From positions 106,106 to 170,105 of the IMG/VR virus record IMGVR_UViG_3300046010_015054: 64,000 bases of DNA; one strand, written 5' to 3'. Each line of letters opens with the position of its first letter. Within the stretch, counting starts at the first letter, position 1. Shown piece by piece: positions 27,380 through 33,973 of the stretch. The position numbers were made by a program, and so were the translations under genes. The stretch is from a virus. A model generated the notes under the pieces. The model had not been told where the DNA came from. It searched no databases and worked only from the letters and a program-made list of their open reading frames with translations.

Positions 27380-27909
27380 TACAAAGAAAGCGCCTTCTTC
27401 ACCTGCTTTATTCGTTCTTCAGTATCACCTTTAATTTCACAATAATTTTTTATTCTGTGTTTATACTTAGATATAGTACTTTGAATAATAAAATTAATTA
27501 AGTTTCTATATTCAAGATCAGTTTCTCGAACACCATTATCCTCCATTTCTACTCCTTCGGGTGATACATAAAATATATAATCGTATTCTGGGAGTAAATT
27601 AGCAGCTAGATTAGCAAAATCTTCAGCATCATTATAATTTATTGATTTAGCTGCTCGTGCAAATGAGATAATATCAATAATAGTACGATCTGTAATAATG
27701 TTATCGTGCATTAATTCACTAGCACGTTCTGCTAGGAACACACATTGACCCTTTAATGTGGAATCTGTATTTAAAGGGATTCCCATCTCCATTAAGTATT
27801 TAGAACGTTCAGTTCTAAACATATAATCCTTAAATTCCGGTAACTCTTTTAATGCATTTACAAGTGTAGTTTTACCTACACTCATAGTACCACAAAAACC
27901 TATTTTCAT
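27379..27909 (-). CDS. P-loop nucleotide/nucleoside kinase (NadR-kinase-like)
   Basis: The 176-residue single-domain P-loop protein has Walker A GTMSVGKTT (residues 7-15), then FRTERSKYLMEMGIPLN, the LID/base-binding helix AERASELMHDNIITDRTIID (the DR-T/S-D motif typical of AAA_28 and NadR ribosylnicotinamide-kinase-like proteins) and YDYIFYVSPEGVEMEDNGVR with the substrate-phosphate loop. Such kinases phosphorylate nucleosides or ribosylnicotinamide; the substrate cannot be read from sequence. It is the last gene of a coupled operon with a cupin and an FAD oxidoreductase (ATGA overlap). Confidence 0.8.
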   Translation of the reverse strand: MKIGFCGTMSVGKTTLVNALKELPEFKDYMFRTERSKYLMEMGIPLNTDSTLKGQCVFLAERASELMHDNIITDRTIIDIISFARAAKSINYNDAEDFANLAANLLPEYDYIFYVSPEGVEMEDNGVRETDLEYRNLINFIIQSTISKYKHRIKNYCEIKGDTEERIKQVKKALSL

Positions 27910-28286
27910 TGACTATCTCCTTTAAATACTCTATAACTATCTTCTTCGTAATGTTTAGTGGATACCTCAAAAATTGTCGCACCTTGAGTAAGTGCTTTTA
28001 ATTGGTGAGGTTGTCCAATCTCTAAATCTACAACATCTCCTTGAGAGATAATAGTTGATTGTACTGAGGCTTTTTCAGTGTCAATCCAGCTATATTCAAA
28101 TTCTCCTTCAGCTACGTACCATGATTCTTCTTTAATCAAATGGTAGTGCATTGAAAATTTTTTACCTTTTTCAAATACAAGTAGCTTACCACAATATGCT
28201 TCGTGATTAACAATCCAAAGCTCGTGTCCCCAAGCTTTCTTGTGAATATCTCCTTTACGTGGAATTGGTTGATATTTGTGACCCAT
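27906..28286 (-). CDS. Cupin-domain protein (sugar-phosphate isomerase-like)
   Basis: Single cupin barrel (126 aa). The opening KKAWGHELWIVNHEAYCGKL resembles cupins related to mannose-6-phosphate isomerase type II and dTDP-sugar enzymes. Metal ligands are likely in SMHYHLIKEESWYV (HxH...E, about residues 45-58) and in GQPHQLKAL (about 91-99), giving the canonical 3-His/1-Glu set. It binds a divalent metal by family knowledge; catalytic role uncertain. It overlaps the kinase by 4 bases and shares one base with the upstream gene. Possible involvement in sugar or nucleotide modification is an inference. Confidence 0.8.
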   Translation of the reverse strand: MGHKYQPIPRKGDIHKKAWGHELWIVNHEAYCGKLLVFEKGKKFSMHYHLIKEESWYVAEGEFEYSWIDTEKASVQSTIISQGDVVDLEIGQPHQLKALTQGATIFEVSTKHYEEDSYRVFKGDSQ

Positions 28287-28558
28287 TAAAATCTTGTAGT
28301 TCCTTTCATTGAAGCATTTTTATACCAAGGTAAGCCTTCTCTATCTTTGCGTGCTTGGCTCCATTCTTCAAGGGTTAATTGTTTCCCGTATAAATAATAT
28401 TCTTTCTTAAGCTCACTTTCTTCTCCTTCAATAGGTTGAACTGCAGGCCCTTCCCAGTTATGATATTTCCAAGCTTCGCTTCCGCTTTCTCTAAAGAAGT
28501 AGTGATGTGCTCCTTTAGATTTCATTCTTTTTTCTTCGTAAATTGTTTCTTTTTTCAT
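28286..28558 (-). CDS. Small hypothetical protein (90 aa), WEGPAV motif
   Basis: No named family. The motif KYHNWEGPAVQP (about residues 31-42) followed by KKEYYLYGKQLTLEEW resembles short MORN-like or toxin-repeat-like beta hairpins ('xGPA...EYYLNGxxLTxExW') seen in small phage proteins. The remainder is Lys/Glu-rich. It is coupled to both neighbours by 1-4-base overlaps and so belongs to the FAD-cupin-kinase operon. Confidence 0.6.
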   Translation of the reverse strand: MKKETIYEEKRMKSKGAHHYFFRESGSEAWKYHNWEGPAVQPIEGEESELKKEYYLYGKQLTLEEWSQARKDREGLPWYKNASMKGTTRF

Positions 28559-29919
28559 ACGTAATGGCTAATAAATTCTGGGTATTCTTTGTCTCTAAGA
28601 TAATAAGAGAGAATGTCTTCGGCAACATAAATTGCTTGAGCTCCTGATACTGTAATACCACGAGCACTTAATGCATCACCTACAAAGTGTACATTTGAGA
28701 ACTTGGTAAGAGACAAGTTGCGGTAGTTTACAAGTGGTTCAGGAGATAGATATTTTACTTCAGGAATGTAAATACCCCAATCATCTTCTAATGTTGGGAA
28801 TACTTTTTTCATATCCTCGATAAAGTCCATAATGTAAGTCCAATACTCACCCATTACATGTTCTACTCCACTTAAAAATTCAATTTGATAAGCAGATACT
28901 CCATTACCTTCTGAGGTAGTTGAAGGAACTCGAGTAGGTGAATAATACAAACCAGTACCATTAAACTGGAGCTTGTTTACAACATCACGCGACCAAGCAA
29001 ATGGATCTTCAATACCATTAATTTCCATCAAGATACCAAAATTGGTCATATCGTTTCGGTAACGCATGTCTTTTTTAGCGTGACCATTGTAGCTGTGATC
29101 ACCATATGTTTCTTCTACAGCAACATAAGCTGCGTTATTGTTTGTACAGAATGAGCGAAGCGAAACACCTTTATCTTCAAATTTGCGATACAACTTAAAG
29201 TCGTATGAAATGTCGATTAGTTTTTGGAAGTGTTTTTGTGGTGCTTCAAATCGAACTCCAATCTGGACTGATTTGGGTTCGTCTGGTAATTCGTATTGGT
29301 GGGCTAGCTCTTGAGCAAAGTCAATACCTGATTTACCTACTGCAAAAATAAGTTCATCGTAAAAAATGGAATCATTATCCATAGTTGCAAATTCAGGTTT
29401 AACCGAATGCATTACAACCTCGTTGTGTCTAAAATTGATACTGGTTACTTTAGTTTCCCATTTAAACTCTACTCCTTTAGACACTAAATAATCGTACCAG
29501 TTTTTAGCGATTTCAGATAGATAATCTGTACCTACGTGCCAAACGGGAAACAATCGTAAACCGAAATATGGTTTAATAAATTCTGGTTCTGATTCTGGGT
29601 TTGAACACTGTACTTCCTCTGGTTTAGGATGGAAACGCTTAAAATTGGTGATGACTTGATCCATCAATTCCATTGCTTTTTCCTCACCACAATACTTAGA
29701 CAATTGACCTCCAATTGCTGTGTGATAAGTTAGTTTACCATCAGACCAACCACCTGCACCCAAGAAACCAGTCATTACTTCTTCTGGTTTGCGATTGTAT
29801 GGGTCTTTACCCATATCAATGATTGTGATTAGTTCACCAGGATAACCTTTGTCTACAAGCTTAGTAGCAGCATTCACTCCTGCTACACCTGCACCTACGA
29901 TTACAATTTGTTTTTCCAT
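28555..29919 (-). CDS. FAD-dependent dehydrogenase (COG2509-like)
   Basis: The 454-residue flavoprotein has an N-terminal Rossmann dinucleotide fold, GAGVAGVNAA (GxGxxG at residues 9-14), the diagnostic GAGGWSDGKL (54-63), and a C-terminal FAD-binding motif NVHFVGDALSARGITVSGAQ (about 413-432). This combination, G-x-G-G-x-SDGKL plus GDxxxxRGI, fits the uncharacterised FAD-utilising dehydrogenase group COG2509. No signal peptide; cytosolic. It is the first gene of the coupled four-gene operon, right after a terminator. Its substrate is unknown. Large FAD dehydrogenases are uncommon phage cargo, so it is a candidate auxiliary metabolic gene. Confidence 0.82.
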   Translation of the reverse strand: MEKQIVIVGAGVAGVNAATKLVDKGYPGELITIIDMGKDPYNRKPEEVMTGFLGAGGWSDGKLTYHTAIGGQLSKYCGEEKAMELMDQVITNFKRFHPKPEEVQCSNPESEPEFIKPYFGLRLFPVWHVGTDYLSEIAKNWYDYLVSKGVEFKWETKVTSINFRHNEVVMHSVKPEFATMDNDSIFYDELIFAVGKSGIDFAQELAHQYELPDEPKSVQIGVRFEAPQKHFQKLIDISYDFKLYRKFEDKGVSLRSFCTNNNAAYVAVEETYGDHSYNGHAKKDMRYRNDMTNFGILMEINGIEDPFAWSRDVVNKLQFNGTGLYYSPTRVPSTTSEGNGVSAYQIEFLSGVEHVMGEYWTYIMDFIEDMKKVFPTLEDDWGIYIPEVKYLSPEPLVNYRNLSLTKFSNVHFVGDALSARGITVSGAQAIYVAEDILSYYLRDKEYPEFISHYV

Positions 29920-29946
29920 ATTTTTACTTATTACACATTAAGATAA

Positions 29947-29983
29947 TAAAAAAAGCCGTAGCCTCAAAATTGAGGCCACAGCT
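29947..29983 (-). terminator. Intrinsic terminator before FAD operon
   Basis: On the minus strand, GCCTCAA/TTGAGGC (7 bp, 2-base loop), extended outward by AGC/GCT with mismatches, is followed by seven Ts (29948-29954). It ends the transcript of the small-gene cluster at 30.0-30.4 kb. A second weaker hairpin (GACGG/CCGTC, 30010-30028) lies just before it. Confidence 0.85.
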
Positions 29984-30035
29984 CTCTAAAAAAATTTTAA
30001 AAAATTTTCGACGGGCTATGAATCCGTCTGTAAGT

Positions 30036-30155
30036 TTATTTACTTAATTTACTTAAGATTGCCTGATTTTCGGCTATTCTTTTTGCAAATTTAAGTTGTG
30101 TTTTTTTATTAACCGGCTTTTTGCCTTTTATTCTTTTTGCTTCTGATTTTGCCAT
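30036..30155 (-). CDS. Very small basic protein (39 aa)
   Basis: Reads MAKSEAKRIKGKKPVNKKTQ and continues for 19 residues, ending in SKLSK; about a third of residues are Lys or Arg. It starts inside the 3' end of the small TM gene in another frame and stops just before the terminator. Its basic character suggests nucleic-acid binding. Reality is supported by tight packing in an otherwise gene-free gap and by a downstream terminator, but not by any family match. Confidence 0.5.
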   Translation of the reverse strand: MAKSEAKRIKGKKPVNKKTQLKFAKRIAENQAILSKLSK

Positions 30156-30243
30156 TTTTCCTGATTGTATAATACACACCTGCTCCGAAGTGAAAAGTAA
30201 GATAAATTATAAAAAAAGATATTATAATTACCTGCTCATTCAT
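30109..30243 (-). CDS. Very small single-TM protein (44 aa)
   Basis: ATG immediately follows the TAA of the upstream 47-residue gene (TAAATG). One hydrophobic helix (VIIISFFIIYLTFHFGAGVYY, residues 5-25) is followed by a very basic tail (KNGKIRSKKNKRQKAG). The topology, a short N-terminus out or in with a positive C-terminal tail in the cytoplasm, is seen in small phage membrane effectors and holin-like or superinfection-exclusion peptides; none can be assigned. Confidence 0.5.
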   Translation of the reverse strand: MNEQVIIISFFIIYLTFHFGAGVYYTIRKNGKIRSKKNKRQKAG

Positions 30244-30387
30244 TTATTTTCCTTGTCCTCTGTAAGCTTTTTTGTAAAGTTTACTTGATTTAAGATTTGA
30301 TGTCTTAGTTTTAGCATGAACACCTGGTCTGTTGACTTCGGGTTTTTCTTGGAACGTGTTGGCGGTTTGTGCCTTAATTTTAGCCAT
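30244..30387 (-). CDS. Small conserved-looking basic protein (47 aa)
   Basis: Reads MAKIKAQTANTFQEKPEVNR, then PGVHAKTKTSNLKSSKLYKK and a YRGQGK end. The RPGVHAKTKTS...YKKxYRGQG pattern is one I associate with tiny basic proteins in phages of marine Bacteroidota; the association is from memory and unverified. It overlaps the stop of the upstream cupin gene by 8 bases and is followed at once by the small TM gene, forming a chain of three tiny genes. Confidence 0.6.
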   Translation of the reverse strand: MAKIKAQTANTFQEKPEVNRPGVHAKTKTSNLKSSKLYKKAYRGQGK

Positions 30388-30655
30388 CTATTTTTTCAAT
30401 TGATATTAGTAACTTACCTTCACCTTTTATAGCTCTGTGCCATTGGTGTCTTGGGATAAATATTCGCATCCCTAGTTCTAGTTCAGTAGGTAAGTTATCA
30501 TCTAATTGAAAAGCCCAACCTTTACCTACTTCTAAAATTGTAATAAGACGTCCTTCATCATCACGATGCCAAAGGAGTTCGATGGGATCTATATTCTCAT
30601 CGAACTCTCTTATAATGTTTTGGTCTGTTACCTCTAAATCTTTGTAAGGCCTCAA
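30380..30655 (-). CDS. Small cupin-like protein (91 aa)
   Basis: A short beta-rich protein with LLWHRDDEGRLITILEVGKG (about residues 28-47), WAFQLDDNLP and a terminal FIPRHQWHRAIKGEGKLLIS. His/Asp/Glu residues at cupin-like positions (WHRDD ... PRHQWHR) suggest a metal-binding mini-barrel of the 2OG-oxygenase or cupin type, without a clear full ligand set. It overlaps the upstream Dps-like gene by 4 bases and the downstream tiny gene by 8. Function unknown. Confidence 0.65.
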   Translation of the reverse strand: MRPYKDLEVTDQNIIREFDENIDPIELLWHRDDEGRLITILEVGKGWAFQLDDNLPTELELGMRIFIPRHQWHRAIKGEGKLLISIEKIDG

Positions 30656-31008
30656 TTCAAATATTTTAATTTATAAAGAGTAGACTCAATCAAAGTCATG
30701 ATTTCATCGATCTGATTTTGTAAGTATGAATCTTCTACAGGTTGTCTTAAAATACCAACTGTTTTAGCTAAAGCTTCAAAATAAGTAATTATTTGTTGTT
30801 TATTAGTATAACCTAACATTTGAAAAGTAGTATACCCGTTTATAATACCATATTTACCTTGATAAGTTTCTACTAAACCATCAACTAAATCGTCAATACC
30901 CTCATAATAACCTTGTAATGCTTTATGTTCAGCAAATGAAGTAGTTTGCAAGTGAAAAATATGCACTTGAGTTTGAGAGTGAAATAAGTAAGAGATTAAT
31001 TTTTCCAT
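30652..31008 (-). CDS. Dps/ferritin-like protein
   Basis: A 118-residue four-helix-type protein whose first helix has VHIFHLQTTSFAEHKALQGY (about residues 16-35), then YEGIDDLVDGLVETYQGKYG. The HxxHLxTxSxxxHKALxxYYE...D..VE pattern resembles the ferroxidase-type ligands of Dps and ferritin-like proteins. It is close to a phage family I recall as DUF5856 (name unverified). Dps proteins protect DNA and store iron; a phage copy could limit oxidative damage. It is shorter than typical Dps (~160 aa), so helix 4 may be partial. One base separates it from the upstream stop, and its 3' end overlaps the small cupin gene. Confidence 0.7.
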   Translation of the reverse strand: MEKLISYLFHSQTQVHIFHLQTTSFAEHKALQGYYEGIDDLVDGLVETYQGKYGIINGYTTFQMLGYTNKQQIITYFEALAKTVGILRQPVEDSYLQNQIDEIMTLIESTLYKLKYLN

Positions 31009-31009
31009 A

Positions 31010-31657
31010 TTACCAGAATCCTGAGAAGTTTGATTTGAGTCCTAAAAGTTTAGCATAACGTGGTAAACGGCAGCTCCAATATGAGGCTTTTGTTCTATCT
31101 TTTTTATTGGGGCAATCGTGTCGAGCAGAAAACGCTTTACGTGCTTGTGGGTTATTTATCTTAGCTGATAAACCTGTTGTATCACCAAATGATACTTTTT
31201 TAATTCCGCCACCTGGTTTTCTTACATAAACGTAGAATTTTTTAGAGCCACCACGTTTTGGTTTACCAATTGGAGGGTTTTTCTTTTTCTTATCAGCCTC
31301 GTTTATTTCTTCTATTTCTTCAAAGATAAAATCTAAAGGAACTCTTTGACCATTATATTCTCCAAAATGTCCTAAGTCTGTTTCTATAAGAATATCTAAA
31401 TCATCACCTTTTACTTCTAAAAGATCACGAGAGTAAAGCATTCTTGCTTCTTCCCACAATTTAAAATATTTCTCGGACCCGGCACGAAATAGATGTTCTG
31501 TAAGCGGTTTTTTATTGTCTATATGGTAAAGTATACCTTCAGACAGCCCAGTGCGTGCTACGAGTTGTTCATTTAACATAGGAGCTTTAGAGCAACCCCC
31601 ACAACCACAACTGCAGCTTTTCTGTTCTGAGATTTTTTGTTTATCCATGGCACTCAT
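31010..31657 (-). CDS. Cys-rich hypothetical protein with conserved C-terminal domain (215 aa)
   Basis: The N-terminus has a Cys cluster, SCSCGCGGCSKAP (about residues 14-26), a probable metal site. The middle is acidic (EVKGDDLDILIETD) and then switches to a Lys-rich linker (ADKKKKNPPIGKPKRGGSKK). The C-terminal ~70 residues contain VRKPGGGIKKVSFGDTTGLS, then FSARHDCPNKKDRTKASYWS with CRLPRY. This 'KKVSFGD ... ARHxCxxKxDxxKAxYWSCRxPR' pattern recurs in T4-like phages of marine bacteria. Function unknown; possibly nucleic-acid binding through a Cys/His site. Preceded by an ATATTTAT motif. Confidence 0.7.
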   Translation of the reverse strand: MSAMDKQKISEQKSCSCGCGGCSKAPMLNEQLVARTGLSEGILYHIDNKKPLTEHLFRAGSEKYFKLWEEARMLYSRDLLEVKGDDLDILIETDLGHFGEYNGQRVPLDFIFEEIEEINEADKKKKNPPIGKPKRGGSKKFYVYVRKPGGGIKKVSFGDTTGLSAKINNPQARKAFSARHDCPNKKDRTKASYWSCRLPRYAKLLGLKSNFSGFW

Positions 31658-31662
31658 ATGCC

Positions 31663-31670
31663 ATAAATAT
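31663..31670 (-). promoter_or_regulatory. ATATTTAT motif before Cys-rich gene
   Basis: Overlaps the last base of the phosphoesterase stop; 5 bases before the next ATG. A short inverted repeat ATGGCA/TGCCAT flanks that ATG. Confidence 0.5.
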
Positions 31671-32776
31671 TATAAAGTGAAGTAAATTTGCTGATCTAGA
31701 CCCTTTTTACCATCCCAAACAAGACATTCAGCTGAGCGCTTTGAACCAACGTAGCCATGGCTGTAATGCCAAGCGTCGTTTCCTGAAAGTGAGCTCATAT
31801 AACGAATTATAACACCACTATATTCGTGGGCTGATTTGTATTTGATTTCCTGTTTATGGTGGATATGTCCTAAATGAAATTCTCTATATTTTGTAGCTCC
31901 CCATTCTAATGGGTTTTCTTGAGCCATAATAAGAGGAAGGTCATTTACTTTTTCTTTATCTCCGTGAGTAAAACCTAATAAAATATCTTCGTATTTGTAG
32001 TATTTTCTAGGAGCTGCAAGGTTATTCACGTTTACATTCTCGTTGTTGTGAAACCAACCCTGTAATGAGTCACCTAAATAGAAAATTTTCTCGTAATCGT
32101 GGTTACCCGGGATCATAATAATATCAACTGGAGCGATTTGAGTAAGCTTGTTGATATTCTCAATTAATAATTGACGGCCTTTTCTAAAAATGTGTTGCCA
32201 ACGAGTATCGTTTTCCTGTGGTGTACCTTTTGTAGTACGGTTGTAAGGGTAAGAATAATCCGAGTTAAAAAAATCGTTGCCAATTGGAACTACAAATCTA
32301 TCAACGTTTACATTTTTAACAGACTCAACAAAATGATCAATGCAATCGTTAAAAATACCCATTGCAATTTTTAAATCGTAATCCTGATTAGTTTCTTCTC
32401 TCCAAGCAAATTTACCCAAGTGAAGGTCAAAAATGTTAATTTCAACCATTTTTTTAGGTTTACTACTTACATTTTTATATTCAATTTTTTTAACAACCGG
32501 AGATAGAGCTTGTAAATCTTCAATAAACTCGGCTTTAATTTCATCTAATCTTTTAGATTCAATTTTGCTTCTAAGCCAAATTTTTACTTGGAAGAGAGGG
32601 GTTGTAGCAATTACACCATCTGGTGTTTTAGCTCCAACTTCCCAAGAGTTAACAATTTGTTTTTCTATTTCCCAATACTCTAATGAGATATCGTGTGCGT
32701 TCAGTAACTGATCTACAGTAACTATTCTGTCAGTAATCTGACTTGATAATTCTTTATTAGCCATAGTATTATTCAT
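31670..32776 (-). CDS. Calcineurin-like metallophosphoesterase
   Basis: The 368-residue protein contains the five-block metallophosphoesterase signature: NIFDLHLGKFAW (D-x-H, about residues 113-124), VVPIGNDFFNSD (GD-like block), IMIPGNHDYEK (GNH[DE]), LGFTHGDKEK and HLGHIHHKQE (GHxH). The N-terminal ~100 residues form a separate helical region (RIVTVDQLLNAHDISLEYWE) that looks like a helix-turn-helix. Family members hydrolyse phosphomono- or diesters with two metal ions; DNA-processing phage relatives exist, but no Rad50/SbcC partner is present here. It ends one base into an ATATTTAT motif. Confidence 0.88.
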   Translation of the reverse strand: MNNTMANKELSSQITDRIVTVDQLLNAHDISLEYWEIEKQIVNSWEVGAKTPDGVIATTPLFQVKIWLRSKIESKRLDEIKAEFIEDLQALSPVVKKIEYKNVSSKPKKMVEINIFDLHLGKFAWREETNQDYDLKIAMGIFNDCIDHFVESVKNVNVDRFVVPIGNDFFNSDYSYPYNRTTKGTPQENDTRWQHIFRKGRQLLIENINKLTQIAPVDIIMIPGNHDYEKIFYLGDSLQGWFHNNENVNVNNLAAPRKYYKYEDILLGFTHGDKEKVNDLPLIMAQENPLEWGATKYREFHLGHIHHKQEIKYKSAHEYSGVIIRYMSSLSGNDAWHYSHGYVGSKRSAECLVWDGKKGLDQQIYFTL

Positions 32777-32793
32777 CTACTTGAAAATAAGAA

Positions 32794-32810
32794 GGCATCT
32801 TTAAGATGCC
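32794..32810 (-). terminator. Hairpin with stop codon in its loop
   Basis: GGCATCT/AGATGCC (7 bp) closes a 3-base loop that is exactly the TAA stop of the 64-residue gene. It is followed on the minus strand by TTCTTATTTTC. A weak terminator or 3'-end stabiliser before the phosphoesterase gene. Confidence 0.6.
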
Positions 32811-32995
32811 AACCTATTGTTGTAGAATTTTTCTAGTATAAAGTAATCTGATTCTAGAAGCCCTAAATGCTTGATAAGATTTTTATCGGCTTCCTTATTA
32901 AAATCAATATAACCCAAACTAAGTTCTAACCAGTAATCTAAAATTCTAGCGTAAACTTCGTTTTCAAATTTATTAAACCTTTGCTTTAAGTGCAT
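32801..32995 (-). CDS. Small hypothetical protein (64 aa)
   Basis: Reads MHLKQRFNKFENEVYARILD and continues as an aromatic-rich amphipathic helical protein. It starts 23 bases inside the preceding gene in another frame, as often seen in this genome, and its stop codon lies in the loop of a terminator-like hairpin. No family recognised. Confidence 0.6.
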   Translation of the reverse strand: MHLKQRFNKFENEVYARILDYWLELSLGYIDFNKEADKNLIKHLGLLESDYFILEKFYNNRLAS

Positions 32996-33497
32996 CTATA
33001 TCTCTACTTAGTTTATTATTGGCCGCGCTCAATCTTTGAGTAATTTTAGACCAATATCCTTTTAGAGTATTAACGATTCTGTCTAAAACACTTTGTTCTT
33101 CAATTTTCTGAACACCGATTGTAGAAGCAATACGAGATGTTTTTGCTGTCGCTTCAATTGAATCGTCAACAATTTTTCTCATGGCTGGGTTAATTCTTTC
33201 TTTAACCCAATCTAAAGCTTCTTTATAAGCGAATGAAGTTCTTTCATAGCCTTTTCTCTTGATAGTAACAAGAATATTTTCAACTTCAAGAGCTTTGTCT
33301 TTAGTCTCGTCGAGTTCGTCTAAAACAGGACGAATAACTTCTTCTAGACCCTTATATCTTTTCTCTAATAATTTAAGTTTAGCAGTTATCTGATCGATCT
33401 CGTCAGATAATTCTGCAAATTCTTTAATTTGAGCTGTTAATTCAGGGTCGTCAACTTTAACCTCTTGAATATTTTTGTAAATATCTGTTAAATTCAT
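32973..33497 (-). CDS. Coiled-coil hypothetical protein (174 aa)
   Basis: Predicted nearly all helix: a first coiled coil at about residues 20-75 (ELSDEIDQITAKLKLLEKRY), a second helical region with ERINPAMRKIVDDSIEATAK, and a C-terminal helix ending LSRDIDALKAKV. No signal peptide or membrane segment. An ATATTTAT motif precedes the ATG by 4 bases. The neighbours are unknown or structural-like proteins. Possibly an internal virion or assembly protein; no family recognised. Confidence 0.65.
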   Translation of the reverse strand: MNLTDIYKNIQEVKVDDPELTAQIKEFAELSDEIDQITAKLKLLEKRYKGLEEVIRPVLDELDETKDKALEVENILVTIKRKGYERTSFAYKEALDWVKERINPAMRKIVDDSIEATAKTSRIASTIGVQKIEEQSVLDRIVNTLKGYWSKITQRLSAANNKLSRDIDALKAKV

Positions 33498-33501
33498 GAT
33501 A

Positions 33502-33509
33502 ATAAATAT
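33502..33509 (-). promoter_or_regulatory. ATATTTAT motif before coiled-coil gene
   Basis: Overlaps the last base of the upstream TAA stop; 4 bases before the ATG, which would give a near-leaderless transcript if it is a -10-type element. Confidence 0.5.
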
Positions 33510-33973
33510 TATGCAGCTGCTGTTTCTTCACCGGCTGCCGGAGTTTCTATAGATTTTTCAGTAGCAGTTGTAGTAGTTTCGGTTTTAGTTTCAGTTGCTT
33601 CTTCTTTAGTTCCGTATCTTAAAATACGAGAAATAGCATTTGTTCCATTTTGTAACTCGTTAATGTTTAACAAGTAATATTTTTTACCTTCAATTTGAGC
33701 AATCCAACTCTTAGTAGTGTATATAAGATAGAATGTTTGCCCGTTTTTAAGGTTTATACGAAACGTAGTAGGCTTAGGAGCAACCCAATCGATGCTATCG
33801 ACAAAAACTTTAAAGTCTGCTGTCATAAGCTTTACTAAAATGTCCTTTAATTCAGGAAATTTAGTCAGCTCGTCAGAAGCTGTTTCGCCATAGTCTGAGA
33901 TAGCTCCTTTGGGCTTTCCGTAGACTTGGCGAGCAACTACTTTAATTTTTTCTTTAAGTTCTTCAGCTGTCAT
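33509..33973 (-). CDS. Hypothetical protein (154 aa) with Thr/Ala-rich tail
   Basis: The folded N-terminal ~120 residues contain KTFRINLKNGQTFYL-type strands (PTTFRINLKNGQTFYLIYTT, about residues 67-86) and YYLLNINELQNGTNAISRIL. The last ~30 residues are a low-complexity Thr/Glu/Ala tail (KTETTTTATEKSIETPAAGE). The start overlaps the previous stop by one base. No domain recognised; the tail suggests a flexible linker or interaction region. Confidence 0.65.
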   Translation of the reverse strand: MTAEELKEKIKVVARQVYGKPKGAISDYGETASDELTKFPELKDILVKLMTADFKVFVDSIDWVAPKPTTFRINLKNGQTFYLIYTTKSWIAQIEGKKYYLLNINELQNGTNAISRILRYGTKEEATETKTETTTTATEKSIETPAAGEETAAA

